Shown: positions 12,861 through 24,075 of the stretch, one piece after another
Layout: each line of letters opens with the position of its first letter
Numbering within the stretch: the stretch's first letter is position 1
DNA from: Juglans regia
Lineage: Eukaryota; Streptophyta; Magnoliopsida; Fagales; Juglandaceae
Length of the DNA: 64,000 bases
Reading direction: 5' to 3'
NCBI RefSeq assembly: GCF_001411555.2
Contig: NC_049903.1
Span: 9,916,362 to 9,980,361 of the forward strand
Notes under the pieces: generated by a model
What the model saw: only the letters and a program-made list of their open reading frames with translations
Database searches by the model: none
Told to the model about the DNA's origin: nothing
Made by a program: the position numbers and the translations under genes

Positions 12861-13808
12861 CAAATAGCTCGCACTCAGCCCTGCTCTTCAATAATGCAGC
12901 AGTGCTCATGATTCATGAATGTTTCTAAATGATTCTTTTAGGGTAAATTAGAACGTTGAGAATGCATAGGTATTTATGACACTATTGCAGGACATTAATG
13001 CAACTGAGAGAAACTTCATCTATTATGTCTCTCATCTTATCTCATACTTGTGATGGTTTATTAAGTTATGCATAATAAGTTCAGATATAACAACAAAGTA
13101 GATGATTAGTCACCATCACATAATTAATCAAACAGAAAATGATAGTATGATTCTTAAATATGCTTACTAAATTTCTCCATTCATATATATATATATATAT
13201 ATATAACAGAGAACAGAGTTTAAGTTACACTAAATACTACTCTGTTTTAATGGAGTCCGGCACTAGGTCTAATTATTGAGATATTGAGTCGTGTTCCAAA
13301 AACTACTCCAGGGATCATCTTGAGCCTTATCCAATAATTAATTGGTGATCATTATCTTCTATACGTTGTTGTATAGAAAACCAAATTCAAAGGTCCATAG
13401 AGCAATTTCCTGTTTGTTTTGTGACTAGTTGCACATGCTGTCAGATCTTTACAGAGGCGCCCTGCTAATATTACACAATCAGATCATAGGAGGCCAGAAG
13501 AGATTTGGAGTTGGGAACTAACGTGAAGGCAACCAATTACCATGAATCTCAAAAGATCACGTAAGATTAAAACCTTGCCAGGGCATGCAGATACATTATT
13601 CACTTTTACAATCCTTCATGAAAGATGAATTTTTCCAGCAATCAACACTAGAGATTCTTCAAGAAAATACACTCTGGAATACACTTTTAACTTCTAGTAC
13701 AGCGATTAATTAAACGTGGTGAAGGGTAAAATCCTGGGAGTTCGATATAAACGGATTATGTGATATAATACCTCCTTCATTTTCCAGATCGTGTAGTGAG
13801 CCTGGAAG
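12861..13808. other. P450 copy B 3' flank with (TA)n tract
   Basis: Counterpart of 5985-6912, with a (TA)n tract at about 13184-13204. It retains about 37 bp (around 13285-13320) missing from unit 1. I see no gene. Confidence 0.65.
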
Positions 13809-16686
13809 TCAGCCGCGGGATTCGTCAAGTGAAGGAGTAAATGCAGTTGCAATCAAATACAAGGGCTTTTTCCTCGCGGCAACAGCACCAATGGTTTCAC
13901 TCATGTCCAGATCCTCTGGTTTCGTCCTGCCTGGGAGTTCCCAATCGAAATGATACAGCAGTTGAGCAAGAGGAAGTTCAACATTGGCAAGACCAAATGA
14001 TATTCCCGGGCAAATCCTCCTTCCTGCACCAAAAGGGATATATTCAAAGCTATTCCCTCTGAAATCAGTTGAACTACCAGCAAACCTCTCTGGCATGAAA
14101 CTCTCAGCACGATTCCAATATACAGGATCTCTTGCAATTGCCCATGCATTTATGATGACTTTAGTTTTGACGGGTATCTCATATCCATCAATTTCGCATG
14201 GCTCTGTGCATTCTCTTGGGATTAACACGGGAAAAGGTGGGTGTAACCTCAGAGTTTCTTGAATCACTAATTTTAAGTAACTTAGATTCCCAAAGTCTTT
14301 CTCATGGATCTTTTCCTTTCCTCTGAAGGCTTTTCTTATCTCAGCTTGTGCCTTCTCCAGAACTGTAGGGTTCCTCATCATTTCTAACATACCCCAAACA
14401 ACTGTGGTTGATGAAGTATCAGTTCCGGCAGCAAACATGTCCTGGAATGAAGTTGGAAATATTCACAGATTGTTCTTAAGAAAAGAGAAATGTTAATGAC
14501 AACAAGTGTGAATGAACCCAAGAATTACTTAGGATTCAACTCTAGCATGATAGCAGATATACTCAAGAATTAAGGGGAGGAGCATAGTTGAAAATATTAG
14601 TCTTACCCAGAATATTGTTCATTGCATCAATAAACCAGTGCGTGGTGGATTGAGAGTTTTTGTTTCATGTGCTGGCAGGTTTCTGTTTCTCTGAGGTGGT
14701 GTGCAATTTGTTTCGACAATGTGTCACAACGCCTTGGTATTCTGTGGAAATGAATAGTGTATCCAAAGGTTTCTTTAAAGGGGGTCGTGGAAGGGAGGAG
14801 CTGTAAGGATATGGTGGAAGTATGGTTTCGTAGAGCATCTCGGAAGTCTCAAGCGAGTCAGCTGCTTGGCCTGTTGCCGGAAATAATCATTTGGTGTTTA
14901 TGGATGAGGAGATGTAGAGCTCGTATGGAAGTCATTGCAGATTCCGTTGATAAGGTATGGAGATATATTTTGTTCTGGGCTGCTCGAATTGGGGAGAAGT
15001 TAAGTGCTGGACGATGTCTTTCCCGTAGAGATGAAGAAATTTTTGTAGCTTTGAATATCCCTTTTAAACAGACGAAGCGGAAGCCTCCAAAACTGGTGTA
15101 CTGGAAGAAGCCGGAGGAAGGTTGGATTAAGCTCAATATGGATGGCTGCAGTCATGGGAACCCTGGTTGTGCAGGTGCAGGTGGTGTGCTGAGGAACAAT
15201 GGTGCAAAACTGTTTTGTGCTTTTGCAGTTTCAGTGGGGACAGATTCGAATAATTATGCAGAAATGATGGGTCTATTGCATGGGCTTCGACAGGTTAAAA
15301 GACTGGGAGCATCTCGTGTGATATTGGAGCTTGATTCTTTGGTTGTGGTTAACTGGATCAAAGGAGCACCTTGTAATCTCTGGTGTGTAGAAGATTAGTG
15401 CAGGACGAAATCATGGCTATGTTAAATCTGATCGTTTATCGTGTGCAACATGTTTATCGCTAAGGGAATAGCCCGGCGGATTATTCGGCACGTATGGGTG
15501 CCGAGATCTTGGGATAACATCATGGAGTTGCCGCTGGCGGTGAGAGGTTTGTTGAGAATGGATTATTTGGGTTTGCCGTATTTTAGATTGTCATGTTTAA
15601 AAAAAAAAAAGTTATTCTATATTTTATTTTGATGAATGGGTTTGAATTTTATGATTATATGCAATTCCAGATATCCGATTGTAATAACGATGTTTTTCTA
15701 TTATAAGTATAAAAAGTATAAAAATTGGATCCTCTTCACAAAAAAAAAAAAAAAGTATAAAAATGATAGCAGATATACACACTAACCCAGATGACAGCCT
15801 TTATGTTCTTAGCTGTAATGGGGACCTCAAGGCCGCTACTTTGCTGAAGGCGCAAAAGATAGTCAACAAGATCTTCCTGCCCCGGTTCAACCTCGCTGAT
15901 AGCTGCACTCTTCTGGTTCTCCTTGTGCTCATGGATGATGTTCTCCAAGATCTTGTCAAGCTTCCGATGTATCTCCTCTACTTTAGTTCTCGTTCCAGTA
16001 ATCACACGAAGAAATTTCTGTGAAGGAAAGAAATCGGCCAAGTCAAAGCCTCCTGCTGCGGATATTGCTTCCCTAGTCAACGATATAAATACATCAAAAT
16101 CTTTGCATTTGCTACCAAAAGCTGCCTTGGATACGATGGTACTTGTTAAAGAATAAATCTTTTCTGTAAAATTGATCGTTGATCCTGAAGATAAGCGGAT
16201 AGACTCGATGAGATTAGAAACCTCATCTTCTCGTAGAGAAGAAAAGGATTGGACCCTCTTGACACTCAGGAGTTCCATGACGCAAACTTTTCGCATTTGC
16301 CTCCAATAATCACCGAACGGAGAAAGGACAATGTCTGAGCCATCATAGGTAAATGTCTTAACAGCAAAACCTTCTTGCCTCTTCCCCAAGGCGAGGTCGT
16401 GAGTCTTTAAGAACTCTCTGGCTATCCTGGGGGATGACGCCACAACTGCAGATACTTCACCCAGTTGCAGGTGCATGAGCGGTCCATATTTTCTAGCCAG
16501 TTCTCGTAGAGCATGGTGTGGTAGGGATCCAGCCAAGTTGTGCAAGTTCCCAATAAGTGGTAATTTCCTGGGACCCGGCGGCAATTTCTGAACTTTGGCT
16601 GATCTTATGAATCTCTTTAAGAGCCAAATCAAAGGAAGGAGAAAGAGGGAAGTGATGAGAGCCAAGGAATAATATTGGAGCATCAT
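13809..16686 (-). CDS. Cytochrome P450, CYP71D-like, copy B (two exons)
   Basis: Predicted 510-residue ER monooxygenase, paralogue of copy A. Exon 1 is 16686-15787 and exon 2 is 14441-13809, with a phase-0 intron of 1345 bp. All P450 signatures are present: N-terminal anchor, PPGPR, WRQMRK, AAGTDTS, ETLR, PERF and FGAGRRICPG with the heme Cys444. The ATG giving MMLQYYS is chosen as start because it matches copy A; the frame is open further upstream but only from a GTG. It differs from copy A at 25 residues, none in the first 105. Five fall at 106-121 (B'-C loop, SRS1), one at 370 directly after HPP (SRS5) and three at 481-489 (SRS6 region). Altered substrate range is plausible but unproven. 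Confidence 0.93.
14597..15613 (+). mobile_element. Internally deleted LINE in P450 copy B intron (antisense)
   Basis: Same RT/RNase H fragment as in copy A, with poly(A) at about 15600-15611. Relative to copy A it has lost 47 bp of RT (the counterpart of 7754-7800) at a GTGGA microhomology. It retains VYWKK before the RNase H where copy A has a small deletion. RNase H motifs DGCSHGNPG, NNYAEMMG and LELDSLVVVNW are readable in one frame to a stop at about 15398. Confidence 0.85.
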
Positions 16687-16919
16687 GGAAGAAAGGTTAG
16701 AAAGAAAGTGATTTTTCTTCTGATTTCTTTCACTATGGTCCCAAACATGCAGTTTCTCCACGAGCCGGTTGGTGAAATGACTTTTTTATTTTTGTTTTAT
16801 GCAAAGATCGATACAGTTGATAGCCAACCATGCAGAAGGTGGGAGAAGAATAAAATACACTGGATTACTACAATTATTGCATTACAGTTATTTAAAAGAA
16901 AAAAAAAATCGGTAGCCAC

Positions 16920-17510
16920 CTGAATAGTAACTCCGTCTCAAATTTATTAAAAATTCATTACTTGTAATAAAAGAATACCGTGATAGCAAAAAGACACCAA
17001 GTTGTATATAAAAAACTCCATACATCAAACAAATAAAAAATCATAGCCAAGCCAACCTAAACCCAGACCATCAAAACCAAAATAAAGTTAATCTCTTAAA
17101 AACGAAAGACCAATCTTTTTTAGTCGAATCATGCCTCGCACCTTCTGTGGTAAACACATGCCACCTCTATTAGTCCTGATGATCCCGACTTCCCCTTGAC
17201 AGACAAAGAAATCGACAATTTTATTACCATTTCTATAAATATGTGAAATAGAATAACACATACCTTCAAGTGGCTATTCCTAAAAATTCCATAAATACCA
17301 TACATTACATGCCTTCAAAACCAACCAATAAACAAGTAATGATGAATCACATTCAATCTGTACTCGGAAAAATCCGAATTCTTTGCAAACAGTCATGTCT
17401 CTGGAAAGTGCCCTTAGTTTGGCAGCATTATTCGTGTCAGCTCCCAAACAATTCTGAAAAGGCAACTCTATAAGTTTCCGGATTTTCTCTACAACTTTTA
17501 TCAACATTTA
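16920..17510 (-). mobile_element. LINE 3' remnant (RNase H) upstream of P450 copy B
   Basis: On the minus strand an RNase H-like segment is readable (GADTNNAAKLRAL, then VQIECDSSLLVYWL at about 17460-17330), followed by a degenerate C-terminus and T-rich 3' UTR to about 16920. It is the intact-length version of the remnant at 10081-10480. It separates the copy B 5' flank from an older copy of that flank at 17545-17690. Confidence 0.65.
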
Positions 17511-17544
17511 ACTTCAATCATTATAATATAATTGTTCTTTAGTT

Positions 17545-17690
17545 TTTTAGTGACGGTGGAGAAATGTTAACTTTTTTATTTTTGTTTTATGCAATGATCA
17601 ATGCAGTTGTCAGTGACACAGACGGACGATGGGAGAAGAATATAATACACTGGATTAACACTTATTGCATTCCGATGATTGATTGATTAG
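17545..17690 (-). repeat. Orphan copy of the P450 5' flank
   Basis: About 145 bp matching the regions upstream of copies A and B. Shared blocks are TTTTTTATTTTTGTTTTATGCA, a CAGTTG block, GGGAGAAGAATA and AATACACTGGATTA. No P450 coding sequence follows it in the expected minus direction; the LINE lies there instead. It is either the original promoter split from its gene or the only trace of another lost paralogue. Confidence 0.6.
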
Positions 17691-18489
17691 TTTACATATT
17701 ATCGTAACAGCGGTTGGTACAACATTGACCAAGAACCTTGGTTAATCTATTTAAAAATAGAATACCTCCATTAGAAAAATTATTCCAAAACCATCTAGTG
17801 AAGATCAATTGCGAAGTATTCTTGTTGGATTAATCAAATACATCTTTAAACTTTAATTAATATCATATGAATTTATATTTACATATTTTATTTAAATTCA
17901 ATCTCTATATTAAATTAGAAAATGCTTTTCTCACAGAAAGTTGTCACTAATGGTGGCCACCAAATTTTTTTTAATTTTTTTTATTTAGTGATTAAGTAAG
18001 TGTTTTTAAATGAATATGTGATTTTTTTATTTTTAAAAAATATGTAAATAGTTTAAAAAAATGATGAAAATAAAAGTAAAAAAAATAAAAAAAAGATTTG
18101 TAGTGTTCGGTAGAGAAATTCTCCTATTGGATTATCCATTTACTCACTATATAATAATAAAATATTATTAATTTAATAATTTATTTTTATCACATTTTAT
18201 ACTTCTACCAATTAAATGTTAATAATAATTATATTCTAAATGTTAAATGTTAATTATATTCTAATTAATTTAATTTATTTGCTTGGAATGAGAAACTAGT
18301 ATTTTAATATTTGATGAAGCAACTGTAGTTAGCTATATTTGGTGAAATATTGTAGTTGAAATCTAAATTATTTTAAAGATGCTCAATCCAATGTGAGATC
18401 TTTTTGGCACAGATTATCTAAATTTTAGTCATCTTTCAACTTTGGTCAAGCCAATGAGAATGCTCTCACTGGTCCTGGAGATGCAGAGC
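17691..18489. other. AT-rich intergenic DNA, MITE-like
   Basis: No gene is supported. The stretch at about 17930-18125 is very A/T-rich, with T-runs mirrored by A-runs and weakly inverted ends, which suggests a decayed MITE. The rest is simple AT-rich spacer. Confidence 0.4.
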
Positions 18490-19960
18490 CAACAAGAAAA
18501 ATCAAAACCAAATAGCTCGCATTCAACCCTAGTCTTCAATAATGTAGCAGTGCTCATGAATGTTTGTAAAATGATTCTTTTAGGGTAAAATAAGGAAAAA
18601 AACCCTTTTGCTCTCTCATTTTTTTTCTCTACACAACCGGCCCCAACCCCTTCCCCCTTAAAAATCTCAGACCAGAGGAGGGGGGTTGAAGCTTTGGTTC
18701 CTCCCTCCCTCCTCCCTCTAGTTAGTTTTTTTTTTTTCATAGTAGGGCGAAATGTAGATTTATTGTTCTCTGAAACCAGGCGACCACCACAAGATTTTCA
18801 AGGCGTTGATCATTCAGACAAACAAAGAATCTCATCGAACGAAGCAACGCGTGAGTCACGCAAGCGGCCCAAAGTGCGCACGTGACATCCACGCGCCAAG
18901 GAGCTCTATTGCCACCATGTACAGCTTTTCAAGGACTAGTGTCATTGATTTCTTTAGACCGGACGTTCCGCCATACTTTCAAGGTGGCGTGTGTTTCTTA
19001 CACGCCACCATAGTCTCAGTGTTTGCATTTTTTATTTCCTCTAAGGTTGAAAATGAGGATCTACAGCTTTTCAAGTTGTAATTCATTATTTTCTCATGTA
19101 TTTTTTTATGTTTTTTTGTTATTTCCTTTATTTTAGGTTAATATATATATACACATAGTCTATTGGATTTTGTCCATAGAGTGTGTCATCTACTCCGTCT
19201 TAGACAGAGTGTGGGGTTGTTCAATTCTGTCTTAGGACAAAATGTAGGGTTTGTTAAATCTGTCTTAGGACAGAGTGTTGTCTCTCAGATGATTTTTCTA
19301 TAGAGTTCATTAATGGACTAAATCCTGTCAACTACAAAGAAATTTGTACATTGGGGAACCTTAAAAGCAGTAGTTGGCTTGTATTCTGTATGTCTCAAGT
19401 CAAAGTTATAATGTCTCGTTATGAACAAATGAAGTTTGTTCTACCTTTAAAAAAAAAAAAAAGAATGCTCTAAGGGTGTTAATTAGAACATTGAGAATGC
19501 TGGTATTTACGACATTTTTGCAGGATATTAATGCAACTGAGAGAAACATCATCTATTATATCTCTCATCTTATCTCACACTGGTGATGTTTTATTGAGTT
19601 ATGCATAAGTAGATAATTAGTTACCATCACATAATTAATCAAACAAATGGATTGTATAGAATAGAGCAATTTCCTATTTGTGTTGTGACTACTTGCAATT
19701 TGATAAAATATGTAAAAATTAAACTTGCAGTCTAATATGAAGTATCTATGCCAGTTCTGGTGTTGCCAAGTAAAGATCAAGCCAATAGTAATATCTTCTG
19801 AACTGAAAGAAATAATAACACTTTGTTCTTCTCAAATAGCTTTAGTATATATGTACCCTGCATGTGAAGGAAGATATTGTACTGCCAGAATAGGCTTTTT
19901 GGAAAATAAATATTCACTGAGAGAGGTGAGAATCTAGGGGGATCTAAATTGATTCTCTGC
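18490..19960 (-). repeat. Decayed third P450 unit: 3' flank
   Basis: 18490-18590 and 19466-19700 match successive parts of the P450 3' flanks at 5985-6600 and 12861-13500. Shared blocks include AAACCAAATAGCTCGCATTCA, GATTCTTTTAGGGTAAA and TTAATGCAACTGAGAGAAAC. The two pieces are separated by a poly(A)-tailed insertion. It is more diverged than the A/B pair, so it comes from an older duplication. Confidence 0.75.
18592..19462 (+). mobile_element. Non-coding poly(A)-tailed retroposon inside the third unit
   Basis: The insertion interrupts sequence that is continuous in units 1 and 2 and ends in 14 A at about 19449-19462. The flanks (GATTCTTTTAGGGTAAAAT and GAATGCTCTAAGGGTGTTAAT) look like a degraded target duplication. 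The 5' part is pyrimidine-rich (CCTCCCTCC) as in plant LINE 5' UTRs. The 3' part holds about three copies of a 35-37 bp repeat built on TCTGTCTTAGGACAGAGTGT (19190-19285). No RT or RNase H is readable, so it is either an internally deleted LINE or a SINE-like element. Confidence 0.55.
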
Positions 19961-20039
19961 TATGATATTTCCTTCACTTATGCAATCTTTATATATCTGT
20001 GTGTCACCCAGGCAATTGAAGGATCTCAAAGAGTAGCTA

Positions 20040-21060
20040 TCTACAAGTTGTTCTTCCTTCCTACAGTTGCACCAACGGCTTTGTGAGTCGTATCAAGATT
20101 CTCTGGCTTTGTTTCTGTCTAGGAGTTGCGAGTTGAAATGGTATTTGTAGTGAGAGATCAAGAAAGGGGAAGTGGAACGTTGGCTGCACCTATCAATGTT
20201 CTTGGACACATCCTCCTTTCTACCTTAAAAGGGATATACCCGAAGTTGGTTATAATGCCAAGTAACTAAGTAATTGAGATTTAGTTCTTTTTACTTAAAA
20301 AATTGATTTGGAGAAGAAATACAAATCCAAATGACCGCTTCGATGTTGGTTGTAATGGTGAACTCATGGTTACCCTTCCCAGTCTTTGCACTTGTCTGCT
20401 TCTCTCGATGATTGTTGATGATGTCTTCTAAAGATCTTGTCAGTTTCGATAAAAACCTCCTCTAATCAATCTCTCATCCAGTTAATCATGTGGTGAAATA
20501 CGAGTGAAGGGAATAATCAAAAACTCCTGTCATAGAATTCTACTTCATTGGTCAACAATAGTAATGTCTCTTGATCTTTGCATTTGTTGCCGTTCGATAC
20601 CCGAAGATTTGCAAGATTACAAACCTCTTTTTCTTAAACAGAAGAGTACTGGACCATCTTTGCAATTAGGAGCTCCAATGTACATATTTTTTGCATTTGC
20701 CTCCAGTAATCACCACATGGAGAAAAAGGCAATGTTTGTTCCATCATAGGTCACAACTTTAGGGGCAAAGCTTTCTGGTCACTGCACAATGGTAGGATCA
20801 TGGGTCTTCGTGACCTCTGTGGCCATCGTAGGGGATGATATAACAGCTGCAGAAAGTTCATCCTGCTGTATCTTGTATGTGCATGAGGGGTCCATTTTCC
20901 TTGCTAGTACTTGAAGAGCACAGAGCAGTAGTGAGCCTATGAAATTGTGCAAGTTTCCTATTGGTGGCAACCTCCATAGCCTTGGGGGCAATTTATGAAC
21001 TTTAGATCTTCTGCACACCTTCTAATTGCTAAACCAAAGAGAGGACAAGAAGCAAAGTGA
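20040..21060 (-). pseudogene. Cytochrome P450 pseudogene, third copy
   Basis: On the minus strand the N-terminal part of exon 1 is readable at 21018-20779 (KVHKLPP, PIGNLHN and ISSPTMA match the KVQKLPP, LIGNLHN and ASSPRIA of copies A and B). A counterpart of the end of exon 1 lies at about 20320-20600 and a remnant of the heme-binding end of exon 2 at about 20050-20250. The intron and most of exon 2 are missing between about 20250 and 20310, and stops and frameshifts are frequent. It retains the ancestral gene order, so it is a dead relative of the two intact genes. Confidence 0.85.
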
Positions 21061-21237
21061 TGAAAGCATAGAAATAGTGGAGCCCTATGAAATATAGAAG
21101 AGAAACCAGTGACTGTTCTAAAAGGTTCTTTGATAAATTTTGAACTTCAATTGCTGTTATTAGCAGTTTATCAAAAGCTAGAAGGCAACAGCTTTGAAAG
21201 TCACTGGAACCTTGAGAAAATAAAATATACTAATAAA

Positions 21238-21314
21238 TGTTAGAATATAAGTTAAATAATCAGATTCACATATTCCCATTAATTGAAATTTTTGGAATAA
21301 GTGATGATTTAATA
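21238..21314 (+). repeat. Copia/TRIM-like LTR fragment (left copy)
   Basis: The stretch starts TGTTAGAATATAA and ends near GTGATGATTTAATATG. A close copy lies at 24076-24140 on the other side of the solo LTR. The TGTTAGAATATAA start and GTGATTTAA end resemble the LTR/PBS boundary of many plant copia elements. It may be two fragments of one small element split by the later LTR insertion. Confidence 0.45.
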
Positions 21315-24014
21315 TGTAACGCCCCAAACTCGGGTGGCCTGGAGAATTACTACCTGTCACTTAAGAACATGTTTTCCAACATAACTAAAATAAAACTCCA
21401 AAAACTTTATTAGCAAAACTCAATTTCATATATTCTAAATAACCACATTAAAAACTCCACAAAATCATTTCCGCAGCAAAATAAACTAAAGAGTCCACAA
21501 TCTCCCTGTAGTCATAACAAACCAAACTAATAATTTCATAAGTCTTCTTAAACCTAAGATATAATTAAATCTAAAAGACATTAAAACTAAAGGACATCAG
21601 AATTCATTCTTCTAACATCATCTCCTCAGCTTAATCATGCTCACCAATCTAATCCAGGTCCTCAGTTGGACTCTCCACGTCATCTGAAAAATATCATAAT
21701 GATAGGGAGTGAGTTATCAACAACTCAGTAAGCAGAGGACATATGCTAGCGTGCAAACATGAGCATTTACAAAGTATAGCATGCAGAACAAAATATTTTC
21801 CAGAGTTATCATGCAGAACAGAACATATTTTCAAATATAACAGAGCGATGATTTTAAGACAAGTAAAACCCATAGTACTTTGGCATAACATAAACTGAGC
21901 ATCATCATCAAATCAAAACAGAGCATCTTACAGAGCAGAGATCATGTTTCACTCCCATGGTAGGGTTGTGCTATCCCCGGTGGTCAAACCAGGCAGAGAC
22001 AGAGGTGAAATCTTTCCCTTATTCTTCTCGGAGCCCCGAGTGTGCACACATGAAAGACCACAATAAAACCACTTTGTTTCCAAAGTGGATGCACTCAGAG
22101 ACAGAGAAGTTGGTACCAACCCAAACAGAGCAGAGCATAACAGAGCAGAGCAGAGACAAAGTTAGATACAAAATCAGTACATCATGCCAAAGGTTTTCAG
22201 ATGCCATATCAAAACAGAACATAATACCAGAACATAATCAGGTCATTCTTACATACTGAAAACAAAAGTCGGAGCATCTTTCTAAATAAATGCACAATTT
22301 TTCAGAATTCTCAAATATCGCTCTTTTTTAGATTTCAGAGACATCATAACAAAATTTAGCTCATGTCTACATAATGCATGTCAGAAAATAATTTTCCTTT
22401 TCCACACAAATTTCATGAGTATGCAAATAAACGACTGATGTTGGTTTTGTTTTTCCAAATTCTCATTTCATCATAAAATATGCAAAGTTTTCAGAAAATC
22501 AATCTCAGTTTCAATAATTCGTGTAAAACCTAGCATAGGAACCCCGCTTACCTGACTTCTGCAACGTATTATCCATGTCTTGAATTCGACCTCTAAAAAT
22601 CTTGTCGCCTATTGATAGAAACAAAATATATACACCGAGTATTAAATGACAAATGACATAACTTCCATCTAATAATTAAAACCCAAAATCCCAAACCATA
22701 TAATAGCAACAACAACTCACCAAGACAACCATATAGTAAATTGGACAGCCCGCATTTCAACCCAAAGTACAATATACTATTCTTAATATTGTCCAATACA
22801 ACCATGAAAACGAATGTCAACTCAATTCATCAATAAATCACACTTATTTCAGTAGCTCATAATCCCAAGCAATCGCCAACAATTTAACCAAGACGACGCT
22901 ACACATGCACATTTCTCTCCGTTCACAACTCCACAACAGAAAAATCGTAACACTTCTAGATGTTAATCGGCACCCAACAAACAAACTCCCTTCTAATTAT
23001 TTCTAAAACACCAAACCAACAAACCAAAATTTATAAAATACACAACGAAGTGAAAAACTCACGATGAAGGCTCAATGTTTATGTGAAACCGAGTAGAACT
23101 TCGAACTCACAGCACTACGACCAACACAAGGTGCACTGAATGAAAAACCACCAAAATGCGGGACCACTGAAGTAGCTCTCAGCAACCAGTCAAATATTTG
23201 TTTTCCACCCAAAAACGTAGCACTAGAAATTAGCTAGAACATCACGCAGGTGAGTGAGTGTGATAACTGGAAAAGAGAGAATAAACTCAGAATATGTGTG
23301 TGGCGTTTGTGAAACCAAGAGGATCTCCCTTCGCGCAACACGGCTCGGCGTCACTCACTGAGATTTTACACTTCACAGATGGGAGAGAGCAAAAGAGAAT
23401 TGAGCATGAGTGAGTGACTAAGAGGAACACAGTGAAAGCAAGAAAAAAAAAAACCACTAAACGCATTTGCCCTACGTGCAATCTCCAAGCAAAATGCAGA
23501 GAAGAAAAAAAAAATAGAGTAAGAGAGAGGGAGAAGGAGATACCTGTAGGTAGCAAAAATATCACCAAAAGGAAGAGGAAGAGCCGCGTCTTGAAGATAA
23601 AAAAACTAGTTGCAGAAAATAAAATAGAGGTACACGCGAGGCACGTTAATCTGCAAAGATGGTGGAATGCAACAGGGTGAGAAATCAAAATGAGGGAAAA
23701 GGAAACAAAATGGAGGAAATTAAGGGCATGCGATTTGGACTCACGAAACCAACCAAATGAAAAGAAAGAGATGAAATCGGGAAGTGGGTGTGGGTTACGT
23801 GTGAGAGAGGCGTTTGAATGAGGGAAACCCAGAAAAAAGAAAATCGAAAGCGAAAGAGAAGGAGAAAGAATTAGGGAGCTAAGGAAGAAGATACATACCC
23901 CCAAAACGGCGCCGTTCGCACACCTCCAAGGAAAAGGGCTGGGCCCTCGAGCATGATCCGGGCCTCACAAATAAAAAGAAAAAAAAAAAAGAAAGAAAAA
24001 AACTGGGCCTTACA
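21315..24014 (+). mobile_element. Solo LTR, gypsy-like, 2700 bp, 5-bp TSD TAATA
   Basis: It begins TGTAACGCC and ends GGCCTTACA, with inverted TGTAA/TTACA tips and perfect 5-bp target duplications TAATA at 21310-21314 and 24015-24019. It contains no gag or pol. It has a GGGAGTGAGTTATCAACAACT motif at about 21703, GAGAGAGAAGG-rich transcribed-looking sequence near 23500-23880, and the palindrome AACGGCGCCGTT at 23905-23916, 98 bp from the 3' end. The latter is shared with the LTR at 1998-4432. Open frames inside it are not supported as genes. Confidence 0.92.
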
Positions 24015-24075
24015 TAATATGTGTAGATACACACTACCCCTTGTTCAATTAAATATTCTGCATACTCATTGAAGT

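Larger units (their letters stand above)
10479..17332. repeat. Tandem duplication, unit 2 (copia relic + P450 copy B)
   Basis: Second copy of the segment at 1117-10478. Its left end at 10479-10486 reads CAAGTAAC and joins LINE sequence directly to copia reverse transcriptase. Its right end at 17333-17339 is the original CAAGTAA, after which the LINE continues. It lacks the 2.4-kb solo LTR of unit 1, which preserves the empty site. Confidence 0.9.

Noticed and set aside
16687..16761. 25-residue N-terminal extension of P450 copy B
   Set aside because: Opens from GTG only and is not shared with copy A; the ATG at 16686 gives the normal membrane anchor.
23287..23904. 205-codon minus-strand frame
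   Set aside because: It is the antisense of the CT/GA-rich part of the second solo LTR; composition alone keeps it open.
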